NCBI GenBank assembly: GCA_030704615.1
Contig: CM060732.1
Location: forward strand, 20,398,001-20,462,000
Direction: 5' to 3'
Length of the DNA stretch: 64,000 bases
Origin: Takakia lepidozioides
Lineage: Eukaryota > Streptophyta > Takakiopsida > Takakiales > Takakiaceae
Positions 33,791-43,371 of this stretch are shown one piece after another. The position numbers and the translations under genes were made by a program. The notes under the pieces are model-generated. The model searched no databases and was not told where the DNA came from. It saw only the letters and a program-made list of their open reading frames with translations. Within the stretch, counting starts at the first letter, position 1; every line of letters begins with the position of its first letter.

Positions 33791-33899
33791 AAGATTCCAT
33801 CAGTCGCTTGGTGGAAGCGATGGTCGCCAAGACTTGCAAGGTAGGCAACTACTCTTGTGAGTTGTATCAGGAGACTGGCCCCTTGCGTAAAGGGAGTCA

Positions 33900-34431
33900 G
33901 TTAATGTTCGTGTGTGGGATAATTTTTGGAACTAACGTGTCGTTGTTGGTGGGCACATGAGCGTCGCACTCCTTCATGACACCAGCAACGGCACGGAAGC
34001 TGGGGCTCCCGACAAGTGATGTGGGGGCCTCTATTGAAGTGCGTTCTGCCAAAGGAGAACCACAATTGACGACGAGGTTGGCGTTCGATGCTCCTCTTCA
34101 GCTCAGGAATTGGGAGGGACGTGAGAACTTCACCATTTGTGAGATCGATGGAGTGGATCTCATTTTGGGGATGACATTTTTGAGCAAATCCGGAGCGGTC
34201 ATAGATGGCCGCAAGAGAATAGTCACGTTACCGTGTGGGAATGGTGGTGAAGTGTTACGGTTGTCGGAAACGCCCAACCGAGTGGGAGGGCAAATAAACC
34301 TGCTATCAGTAAAGGAGTGGACCGTGGAGGAGCCACACGAGCCCCAATTTTTGTTTTACGTAAGACAAGTGGAAGGAGAAGTCGATAGGGAGCCGAGCCC
34401 AGATTGGATCAAGGGGATCTTGGAGAAATAA
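33900..34431 (+). pseudogene. Aspartic protease of retrotransposon 2
   Basis: NVSLLVGT, TGA, ASHSFMTPATARKLGLP lies where the active site D-S-G-A-x-H-S-F belongs. Asp reads Gly and the Gly codon is TGA, so the active site is lost. VDLILGMTFLSKSGAVIDGR follows. Confidence 0.8.
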
Positions 34432-34437
34432 CAGGAT

Positions 34438-35640
34438 GTGATGCCGGAGGACTTACCAAGCGGCTTGCCACCGCGAAGAGGAGTTGACCACAAGATAGAG
34501 GTGATACCGGGATCGGAGCCGCCTGCCAAGGCACCCTACCGGTTGAGCCACAGAGAGTTGGTCAAGCTGAAGGACCAACTCAAGGATCTAATATCAAAGG
34601 GGTACATCCGGCCGAGTAAGTCACCTTACGGAGCCCCGGTGCTATTCGCAGACAAGAAGGATGGGACGTTGCGGATGTGTGTCGATTACAGGGCGCTGAA
34701 TAAGGTGACTATAAAAAACCGGTACCTTTTGCCAAGGATCGACGACCTCTTCGATCGGTTGGCAGGAGCAAAATATTTCAGCCGGATCGTGTTTGCGTTC
34801 AGGATATCATCAAATCCGAGTGGCGGAAGGAGATGAGGAGAAGACCACATGCAGGATAAGATATGGTTCATATGAGTTATTGGTGATGCCTTTTGGGCTC
34901 ACCAACGCACCCGCGACCTTAGCACGCTAATGAACAGCCTTTTCCAGGAGTGGTTGGATGACTTTGTGATCGTGTACATCGACGACATCTTGGTGTACTC
35001 GAAAACAAAGGAAGAGCACCTGGAGCACCTCAAAAGGGTGTTCCAGAAATTGCGGGAAGGGAAGCTATATGCCAAAGCTTCAAAGTACAAATTCGGGGTC
35101 ACAAAAGTGGAGTTCCTAGGGCATGTGATTACACAGGATGGGATCAAAATGGATGAGCCTCCGGCTTCGGTCCCGGGAGTGCGATCCTTCCTAAGACTCG
35201 CCTCTTATTACCGAAAGTATATGAGAAATTTTGCCAAGATCGCGGGGCCGCTGTCAGACCTTATGTGTAAGTCCAAGGTATGGGTATGGAACACCTTTTG
35301 TGGCCAAGCTTTTGCCGAGTTGAAGTAGCAGATGGCGGAAGCTCCAGTCCTGAAAATCCCGGAGTTCGACCGTCCATTTGAGATTCATACAGATGCGTCG
35401 GACTTCGCAATTGGGGGTGTGCTCATGCAGGATGGACGTCCAGTGACTTACGAAAGTAAGAAATTGAATGAAGTGGAGCGACGGTGGCCAACGCACGATG
35501 AAGGCGGTGGTGCATTGCCTTGAGCTTTGGCGCCACTATGTTGGTTCCAACCCGGTGAAGGTGTTCACGGACAATGTCACGGTGAAGTATTTTGCCACAC
35601 AACCTAAGTTGTTCCCAAAACAACTGAGGTGACAAGACAC
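34438..35640 (+). pseudogene. RT and RNase H of retrotransposon 2
   Basis: [36 protein letters not shown] and FVIVYIDDILVYSKT (catalytic DD) are clear. A frameshift at about 34,785 breaks the palm after AKYFSRI. The thumb has VEFLGHVIT and SFLRLASYYRKYMRNF. After TAG at 35326, RNase H starts FEIHTDASDFAIGGVLMQDG. Confidence 0.85.
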
Positions 35641-35641
35641 T

Positions 35642-36268
35642 TTGGCAGTGTTCGATGTGGATATCCAGTACAAACCGGGACGGGACAATATGGTGGCCGA
35701 TGCTTTAAGTAGAAAGCAGCAGCTCATGTTGGTGTACAGGGGCGAGACGACGCTCCAAAGGAAGATCCGGAAGGCTTACCGAAAGGATGAGATGACAAAG
35801 TCCGTGATGCGGGACTTGAGGATGGGGATTAAATCGCAGTTCCACTTGCACAATGGACTGCTCCGGTACAAGCAAAAGCGTCTCTATGTGCCGAAGGGAG
35901 GGATCAGAGATAGTCTCTTGAGAGAATGCCATGATGGCCCGCTTGCGGGCCACGACGGAGCCAAGCGCACCGCGACACTCTTGAAGAAAAAGTATTTTTG
36001 GCCCAAACTGAGGGAGGAGGCCGAGGAGTATGTCAAGACATGCACCACATGCCAACAAAACCGGAGCGAGTACAAAAAGCAAGCGGGGCTGTTACAACCT
36101 TTGCCGATTCCAGAGGGGTCTTGGGAAAGTATCTCGATGGATTTCATGACTGCTATGCCGCTGTCAAAAGGATTCGATACAATCATGGTGGTGATGAATA
36201 GGTTCAGTAAAATGGGCCATTTCATCCTCACCAAGGAGACGCCTTTGCATTGTATCCGCTTTGGATAG
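35642..36268 (+). pseudogene. Integrase N-terminal part of retrotransposon 2
   Basis: HDGPLAGHDGAKRTATLL and TCTTCQQN form the HHCC zinc domain. The core starts WESISMDFMTAMPLSKGFDT (first catalytic Asp) and breaks off after ILTKETPLHCIRF. The remaining catalytic residues are absent. Confidence 0.85.
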
Positions 36269-37242
36269 GCTCATGCACGAATCCCTGCACTCTAGGCTGA
36301 ACCGCTTCTCATGATCTGAAAACACAAGTGCTACAAATAACTCGAACCTGGCAGTCATTCCCAATCCTTCTATCGACCATCCAAGGGCCATTCTATTATG
36401 CCCAACCTTGTAACCCTTGAAGAATGCGCATCAAATATTCGAATTAGATTTAGGGTATATGGTTTAAGGTGAGGACAATGTAAGGACTAAAGGCCCCAGA
36501 AGTATTGTCTTCAGAAGGTCCTAATAAGATAAACAGACCCGAGATAAATTAACCTGAGATGACACGGAATAACGGGTGGCAAAGCGAGGTTCATGACTGA
36601 TTAGTGACGAAGAAAATTGAGAAGAATCTTAAGATAATCCAAAAAGGCAATGAAGGAAATGTAATTCTGTACTTGGAGCCAGACTTACAGAAAGCTACTG
36701 ACGAGTAATGGGAGAAGATTCACAAGATTCACAAGTAGTAAACCGCGAGAAAGCCTGTCCATTGAAGCAATAACTTTCACAAATTGCCACGCGGTTTATA
36801 CTCAGGACGTTTTTTAGACCAATCATATTGGGCCCAACAATACGACCATGTGGACCGACAATGAAGGATATGGGCGAATCTGTTGAGGAGAAGACACTTT
36901 GGTGATAACCAAAAGAAATGGGTGTAATGTGAGAGAGGAACCGCAAAGAGAATGAAGCAGTGACATCAGAAAAACTAGGAACTCCGGATGATCACTCGAG
37001 GTTCCTGAAACGTTACAGAGATGAGACCTGTCTGGAAAAAAACTGGTGGCTGGCAAAGAAGGTAGATTAATATTTGAACACGTGAAGAGAAACAAATGGA
37101 GAGTGGAGGTAAAACATTAGTTTTATTCTTGAAAACATGCCGAGGAGTGAACCTCCACAATATGTCCTTGTCAACATTGTTCTCCGCCAGAGGTTGCATT
37201 GTCTTCATTGTCTGACTGTTGATTGGCCTCATCCAAATTTGC
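36269..37242. other. No gene recognised
   Basis: Gene-block sequence downstream of the DUF7869-type gene. Minus-strand short frames only. A degenerate GATC palindrome lies at 36978-37005 within GGAACT...GGTTCC arms. Confidence 0.4.
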
Positions 37243-40200
37243 TCATGCTTTCTCCGCCTCCACCGCGGTAATTTTCTTAGAGCTATTACGTGTCGTGTTT
37301 TTTCTGGCGGGCATTGTCCAAACGACATAGTTAATGTGAATCCACTTAGGGGGATCATCTGGAATGAACTCCCAAACTTTGGACCAACAATCTCTGTAGC
37401 TTTCCAAATCGGAAGGGCTACCTCCTTTCTTGGGTCTCCACCATTCGATGTGAATCTTCTTAAAATTCCCGGATCCTCTATCTCGGACCACATCCGATAT
37501 TGCCATCCCCATCCAGACTGGAAACGTCACAGTATCTACTGGTCGAACCAAGACGAAGAATCCGTTCTCAATATCCTTGAACGGATTTAGATACTGCTTC
37601 GGTCTATCACACCGGGGCCCACAATACGGCTCCAGGACTTCATCTTCTTCCGACAGATCATCCTCTGCAGGTGTATGGATTCCGGCTCTGTGGTGGTTGA
37701 CAGCCCACTTGGTTGAGGGCCAAAAACCCTCTTTAAGCTCGATTGAATGTCGTGATTTAACTGGAATGGGAAGATCAAGTTCTGCAAGGATTGCTTCCCA
37801 GTATTGATCATACTGCATCATGATGTCACGATAATGATCGTCAAGCAACATCCCCTTCTTCTAGAACTCCCTGTATTTTCCAGTTTTGATAAAAGACTGT
37901 TTATCGGAGGAGTCATCTCCCACACCCCAAATTGGTGTTTTTTTTACAGCCCTGGGTTGTACTGCTAAAGACAACTTTGGAGTTCCATTGGGATTCGACT
38001 TCCACATCTTCACCGCGCCTTTTTTGGGGAGCCACTCAGAATCAGTAGCAAACTTCTTAAACTTCATGATAGGCCACCCATCTTCATCTACATAGAATCG
38101 AAATACATGCATTTCTGTTTGCCCAACTAAAGCTTCTTTTCCATCGAGAAATGCAACCATCCACATACGCCTTGAAATCTGGCACCTCTTGCATGATTTG
38201 AGGAATAAATTGCAGATCTTGAGAGATCATAAAAAAACCTCATAAGATCGGAGAGAACGTAGGTGTTGTTTTGCTTCAGCTTCTTCGATAAATAACTGAA
38301 GAATCCGTCGATGTCCTCATAGGTGTGGCCAACCATGAGAAATCCCATCTGAATCTCCTCAAACACTCCTCTCGCAGTTAGGAGCGACAGAAAAACCAAC
38401 ATCCACCTGTTTTTGTTTTTCTTCACGCAGTTGTCCAACTGCAGGTAGAGTCTTCACGGAAGAGGGACTTTTCCTTTTTTCTTCTCCTTATCGCCGAAAG
38501 GTTTCAGGACATCGAGACACCTCGATTTACCCTTCATCAGAGATTCGAAAAAAGAATTCTGAGGTGGGTGGTCAAAGATGTTATGACTTTCGTGGCAAGA
38601 GGGCTTCTCTAGTTGGCGGAGGCATCTTTCTAGAGAGCCAATCGTGAAGTTCGGGTCTCCCGGCCAGAAGTCCAAAGAGTACTGTCCGTAGGCTCCGTCC
38701 CCGTGGCCGTGGGTAACCAAGCTGGTCAGCGGGATTGGAAGCTGACCTAATCCGGAGACCATCTTGTTCGTCGTCTGCAACCTTGGAATAGCTGTTTTCC
38801 GATGATCTATCTTGTCATGAATGATGCAGAAGAACTTGAACGGCGTCATGGCGGACTCATTCCTCCAGCTGTGATAGAGTCTCCTGCAAGACTCCTGAAG
38901 CCTGAGGTGCTTATCAAGTGCTTTCTTGTGTGAGGCCTGCTCATCGCTACGTTTGACCGACTTCTTGATTAGGTCTTTGAGCATCTCACAGTCTGTGCAT
39001 TTGGCAAACGTGCTACCACTTTTTCTAACCTCGACATTGGGAAAAATCCGTTGTCTGATTCTGCTCACGGCTGCCTAGGAGATAGGCTTCAACCCACATA
39101 TTTTATTCGCCTGCAAGACAGACAGGGGGAAATGAAGCGCGATCGCCCGAGCTTTAATAGAGAGATGTCTGAAACATTGCGTGGAAGCAAAACAGCGAAG
39201 GACCAAAAAAATATGGAATTCGGAAAGTGGTATACAGAAGAAGAACTCACCTCATTACACTCCTCACGAACTTTTTTCCAGTTCAGTTCAGGTGGCAGAA
39301 CTCGAAGAGTATCTCTCCGTCCGTCACCAATACAACGGGTCTTATGAGGCATGAGATCGGAGTTTCCATTTATAATGGACATTAAGTTTCCTTCAATTTG
39401 ACGAGTTTGTGGACGGGGCCGTTTCACTCCGGAATTCCCGTGCAACGATGTAACCACACCCTCTCTGCTTAACTTTTTGTATTCCATGTAGGTTGACCGA
39501 CCGATTCCGTGGATTGTCCACCAAGCTGTTTCACACACATCAACGCCCTCAATGGTTATGTAGGCCTTTGTCGAAACCCCGCCGATTCGATGAAGTCTTT
39601 TGGGCACATCAAAACCGAACTCTCTCCGTTCGTCGTAAGATGATCCCCAATAAGCGGTTCGGATAGCGAATGTTTTTCTCCAGTCGAAATATTGGTAACA
39701 CTGTAAATTGCAACATTGTTTGCTGCTGACTTCTCGAACTGCCTCCAGAGAGAGGCGAGTATTTATCTTTTTGGAATCGTCTTTTTTCGGATCTTTTTTT
39801 GGTCTGTTGAAATGCCGGTACGTTGCTTTTTTCACACCTTTCTCGTTGTGACCAAAATATGCTTGTTCCTCGCTATTGACGAACCTATCAAGCTTATGTG
39901 ACAATGTCTTGTCACTATCAGTCAACCGAGTCTGCTTCAATGGCTAGATCACGAGACACATGAGATTGGTCGAACCACCATTCAAAATCCTTGTAACGAG
40001 CACCCCGACGTGATGTTCTCCAACTTTCTCACCTCGTCAGGATGACATGCTTGAATTTTGTCCTCGTACAAAGCACTTTGTTCATCTCCAAGGAGAATAC
40101 ACATCTTATTTCTCCAGCTGTCTCTACCCATAGCAACATCGTTATTCGGAGACAACCTTGACATGTCTGATTCATTGTGTTCATTGTCCAATTTTGGATC

Positions 40201-40458
40201 GGAATAATCCGCAGATGTCAATTCCACCTCCGAAACATGAGGATCCTCATTGTTGGTGTTGGTGTCACTCCCACTATCTTTTTGAATTTCCACAATATCC
40301 AAAACGACAGGTGTTCCAATTGCTTCTCCCAAAGAGTCCGCATCCATATGCGGATATGGCAACAACACAGAAGAATGTGCCGGATCGCAAGACACTATAA
40401 CAACAGATATTGTGGACCCGTGTAGCTGTCGTCCATGACAACTTCCGCAACCAGTCAC
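37243..40458 (-). pseudogene. DUF7869-type gene, putatively transposase-like
   Basis: Minus strand. N-terminal acidic exon (40458 to about 39982). A Cys-rich part follows (39940-39251) with CCNLQCYQYFDW, VDVCETAWWTIHGIGRSTYM and SLHGNSGVKRPRP, ending at a GAG|GTGAGT donor; the acceptor is at 39076. Next come LVTHGHGDGAYGQYSLDFW and LYLQLDNCVKKNKNRWM with FLMVGHTYEDIDGFFS, the hallmark DN...NKN...GHTxEDID motif of DUF7869. The C-terminal part has FFVLVRPVDTVTFPVWMG and KKIHIEWWRPKKG. Broken by TGA at 38454-38456, a frameshift in an A7 run near 38,232, another near 38,150, and TAG at 37861-37863. The spaced Asp/Asn residues could be an RNase H-like transposase site, which is inference. The intron 39,075-39,250 contains a GCGATCGC palindrome. 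Confidence 0.7.
39134..39149. repeat. GATC-centred palindrome 17
   Basis: GAAGCGCGATCGCCCG, inside the intron of the DUF7869-type gene. Confidence 0.75.
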
Positions 40459-40547
40459 GTTGAGACATTCTGTTGTTGCGACGATAGAGTTCGAGCCTTG
40501 AAGAGTGATGAATACTTTTGACCAGTTTGGAACGACGACATTTCCAC

Positions 40548-40709
40548 GAACCTCGCGCGATCGCGCGTATATCCTTCAGTAGAGATGCTGGTGATTGTTG
40601 ATTTGGCACTATATTGATGGACACTAAGAAAGAGTGAAACAATAAGTTACTGAAATAAGTTTAGAAAAAACTGAAGAGAAGATGAAAAAGTACCTCGCGC
40701 GATCGCCCG
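40548..40709. repeat. Two GATC-centred palindromes
   Basis: 40548-40567 (GAACCTCGCGCGATCGCGCG) and 40693-40709 (CCTCGCGCGATCGCCCG), upstream of the DUF7869-type coding exons, probably in 5' introns. A decayed copy follows at 40895-40916. Confidence 0.75.
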
Positions 40710-40719
40710 CATTTAGGGT

Positions 40720-42075
40720 TATAATGATTTAGGAATTGAAAATAGAACTCAAACTCTCGGATTATGTACTAGAATGTAGCATGTAGTCTGTATTGGTCGA
40801 AATAAAAATTTGTAGAAAATAAAAGGATCTGCTAAAGCTTCGACCCGAATGTACAACATTGTCTACGACTCCATAACAGAAATAGAACTAAATCGACGGG
40901 CGTTCGCGCGTGGTTCAGATGGATGAAATGAAGGACGGATGAATAATGGTAAACGGGTTTTGGATGACAACAAAGAAAATGGATGAATAAATGAAAACAT
41001 GGATGAACGAAACAGTTGTAGTGATTAAAACGGTCGGGTGTGTAGGTAAGATATTTGCGGACAGTGGATGGGAACAGAGGAGCAGAGAGACAGAAGAGAA
41101 ATCCAGATGAAGTGGAGAGGCTCTCAATATTTACAGGAGTACCAAGGGAAGAATGAACGTAAGACAGACAGTCCTGAAGATCAGCTAGCCAGAGCAACTG
41201 AGAGGGAAAAAAAGGCATGCGTGCACAGGGCAGGCTCTTATACGGATTGTCAAACAGTCTGAGGTCGACATGTTCACATTACAGAGGTGCGTTTGGAGTG
41301 TCATGGATCGACACATGTCGCCCTTGATATGCTCTTTTGTATAATCTAGTGGCTATTATGTGTTCTCCAGAGCAGAAATTTAGGTAGGAGTCTGAAATCC
41401 TCCGAACATTAAGGGGTCCATAAGTTATTGCGGCCACTGCGAATAACTAACTGATTCGAGATCTGGAATCTGACATCCAAAGCACGTGAGAAGCAGCAAA
41501 TCCAATGTTGAATTAATGATGCAAGAGAAGGAATAGTCGGCGACGAAAGTGGCCGCCTCTTAAGGCCAGTGTGATGAGCCGGTGGCCATCTATGGCAGGG
41601 TGACATTACGTAGCCGCAATGAACGTGGGGCCGTAGATGAGGTGTAGGTAGAGAAACCGTCAGATCGATCAAATCCCAGATGCACGTCCCGACACGTCAT
41701 TATTGAACCTATGAATAATAATTTAACATTGGATGAAATAAGAGCCTACGTGGATGAAATAGACGTATACTGGATGAGATGACTGCCCTAGTGGATGATT
41801 CAACTCCCCTCATGGATGAGTGCTGTCACGGGAACCCGCAATCATTCCAGGGAGTTCACTTTATGAAGGCGTCGGATTGCCGCGCCGTAACGTTCTGGAC
41901 AAACTAGTGGAGTCAATTCATTATTGACAGTCATGTCGCATCATTGATTGTACCTGCATATATTTAGGGGTCCTCAGCAAAACGGTGGGACAAACATCCT
42001 GCCTTTCATTCATCCATGCATCGAGGCCACAAACCGTCGGACGCGACATAACGCCGACGGTTGAGATCACAGGTG
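40720..42075. other. Right edge of the gene block, no gene recognised
   Basis: Nothing coding. TGGATGA is scattered about ten times at 40,918-41,010 and 41,730-41,820. I could not find an inverted copy of any sequence at the left side (9-11 kb) that would mark the ends of a large element. Confidence 0.45.
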
Positions 42076-42357
42076 GTAAGGCATATAAGGAGGAGTGACC
42101 GAAAGGAGACTCCTTTTGCATTCATTTAAGACACGCGGAAGCCCTGCTCAATTTCGGACTCAGGGAAGAGGTGCGAGAGAGAGCGACAGAGCGAGGGAGG
42201 CAGAGAGGTGGAGATCGAGGAAGCGAGAGATTGAGAGATCGAGGGAGTGTGAGTTGGAGTGAGTGTTAGTGGGTTTGAGCGATTCACCGTGTGCGGGGGG
42301 AGTGTGACAGAGTGAAAGGAGGGCAAAGCAAGAGAGTACGCTATCCCGGAAGCTGTT
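42076..42357 (+). promoter_or_regulatory. TATA-like promoter and purine-rich leader, cut by retrotransposon 3
   Basis: GGCATATAAGGAGG at about 42080 looks like a TATA box. A GA-rich stretch with GAGAGA/GCGAG repeats follows (42,160-42,260), typical of plant 5' leaders. The Athila/Tat-like element begins at 42358. Sequence to the right of that element (55439-55512) ends at a possible GCAG|GTAATT donor, so one leader exon may have been split. Confidence 0.3.
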
Positions 42358-43333
42358 TGTCGCGCGGCTTTTACTCACCCATCCCTTCGCTATTCGAGGC
42401 GGAAACTCCAAGATAGAAGAGTTGGAAATCTCTAAGTACTCAGCCCGCGCAGAACAGTCAGTCATGACCTACAGCTAGTGTATCATGGGGGTGTTTCCTA
42501 TTTATTTCCCTTTTGGCATTCATGTTAGCTATCTTACCATTGATAATTAAGTATCAGTTTGCTTTATCAATCTATTGGATTCCATCAACTCATCCATTCA
42601 TTCCACAGCTTCACTCAGATCTCTCTACACAGTGTGATTGTATCGTAAAAGTATCCGATTATGATTTATCAGGTATCAGGCCGAAGCCATTGTGTCTCTA
42701 ATCTGCTCTACAATATCATTACAACCTTGCATATATCAAGCATCTACTCATCATCTCTCTATCTTCACTTTCGTTCTTCATCTCTGCCCGATCCCCTTTC
42801 CTCCATGACCAAGAAGTCCTCCTCCGAATGATATCCCCAAAATTCCCCGCTTCCCCCTTTATCTTCCTACCCGTGGTTCTAACCGTTTCCCTCACTAACC
42901 GTCGTCTGTGAACTAACATGTTCCCTTCGCAGGTGTTGTTCCCCACAGTCGTTCCCTGTCCTGCTCTCCGTTCCCTATGATCGTGACAGCTGTGTCAAGC
43001 TGTGACTGGCTGTATGAAACTGTGACGGGCTGTGACTGGCTGTGCGACTGTGTTTGGCTGTGTCGGGTTGTGAGTGGCTGTGTGGCTGTGTCGGCTGTGT
43101 TGGCTGTGTCGGTTGTGACGACTGTGACGGGCTGTGTTGGCTGTGTCGGCTGTGACGACTGTGACGGGCTGTGTTGGCTGTGTCGGCTGTGACGACTGTG
43201 ACGGGCTATGTAACCCCCCTCTACAGTGCGCTGCTGTCACCCCTAAGGCTCCTGTTGGTCTCAGTCTGTGCAAAAATTAAGGGTACCCTACAGATCCCGT
43301 ATAAGTGTCTAAGTCCCCGACAGTCCTCTAACA
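42358..43333 (-). repeat. 3' LTR of retrotransposon 3
   Basis: 976 bp, near-identical to the 5' LTR except for additional GCTGTG-repeat copies (about 43,000-43,210), which account for most of the 78-bp excess, and small indels such as ACAATTACAAG against ACAA near 42,720. Confidence 0.95.
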
Positions 43334-43355
43334 TTACCCCTTCCCCCCTCAAAAA
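43334..43355 (-). other. Polypurine tract
   Basis: Minus strand TTGAGGGGGGAAGGGGTAA immediately precedes the 3' LTR. Confidence 0.8.
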
Positions 43356-43371
43356 GCCGTGTCCTCACGGT

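Larger units (their letters stand above)
30288..36268 (+). mobile_element. Ty3/gypsy LTR retrotransposon 2, truncated at its 3' end
   Basis: A presumed 5' LTR of about 1.48 kb ends at 31764, followed by the primer site TGGTATCAGAGC, Gag, protease, RT, RNase H and an integrase that stops in its core near 36,268. No 3' LTR is in the window, so the right part is deleted or replaced. Gag is interrupted by an unrelated insert (about 32,570-33,430). Many stops. The left end lies in repeat A'. Confidence 0.85.

Noticed and set aside
9000-42357. Terminal inverted repeats for the large gene block.
   Set aside because: I compared the edges (9-11 kb against 40.7-42.3 kb) by eye and found no convincing inverted match; a computed self-alignment is needed.
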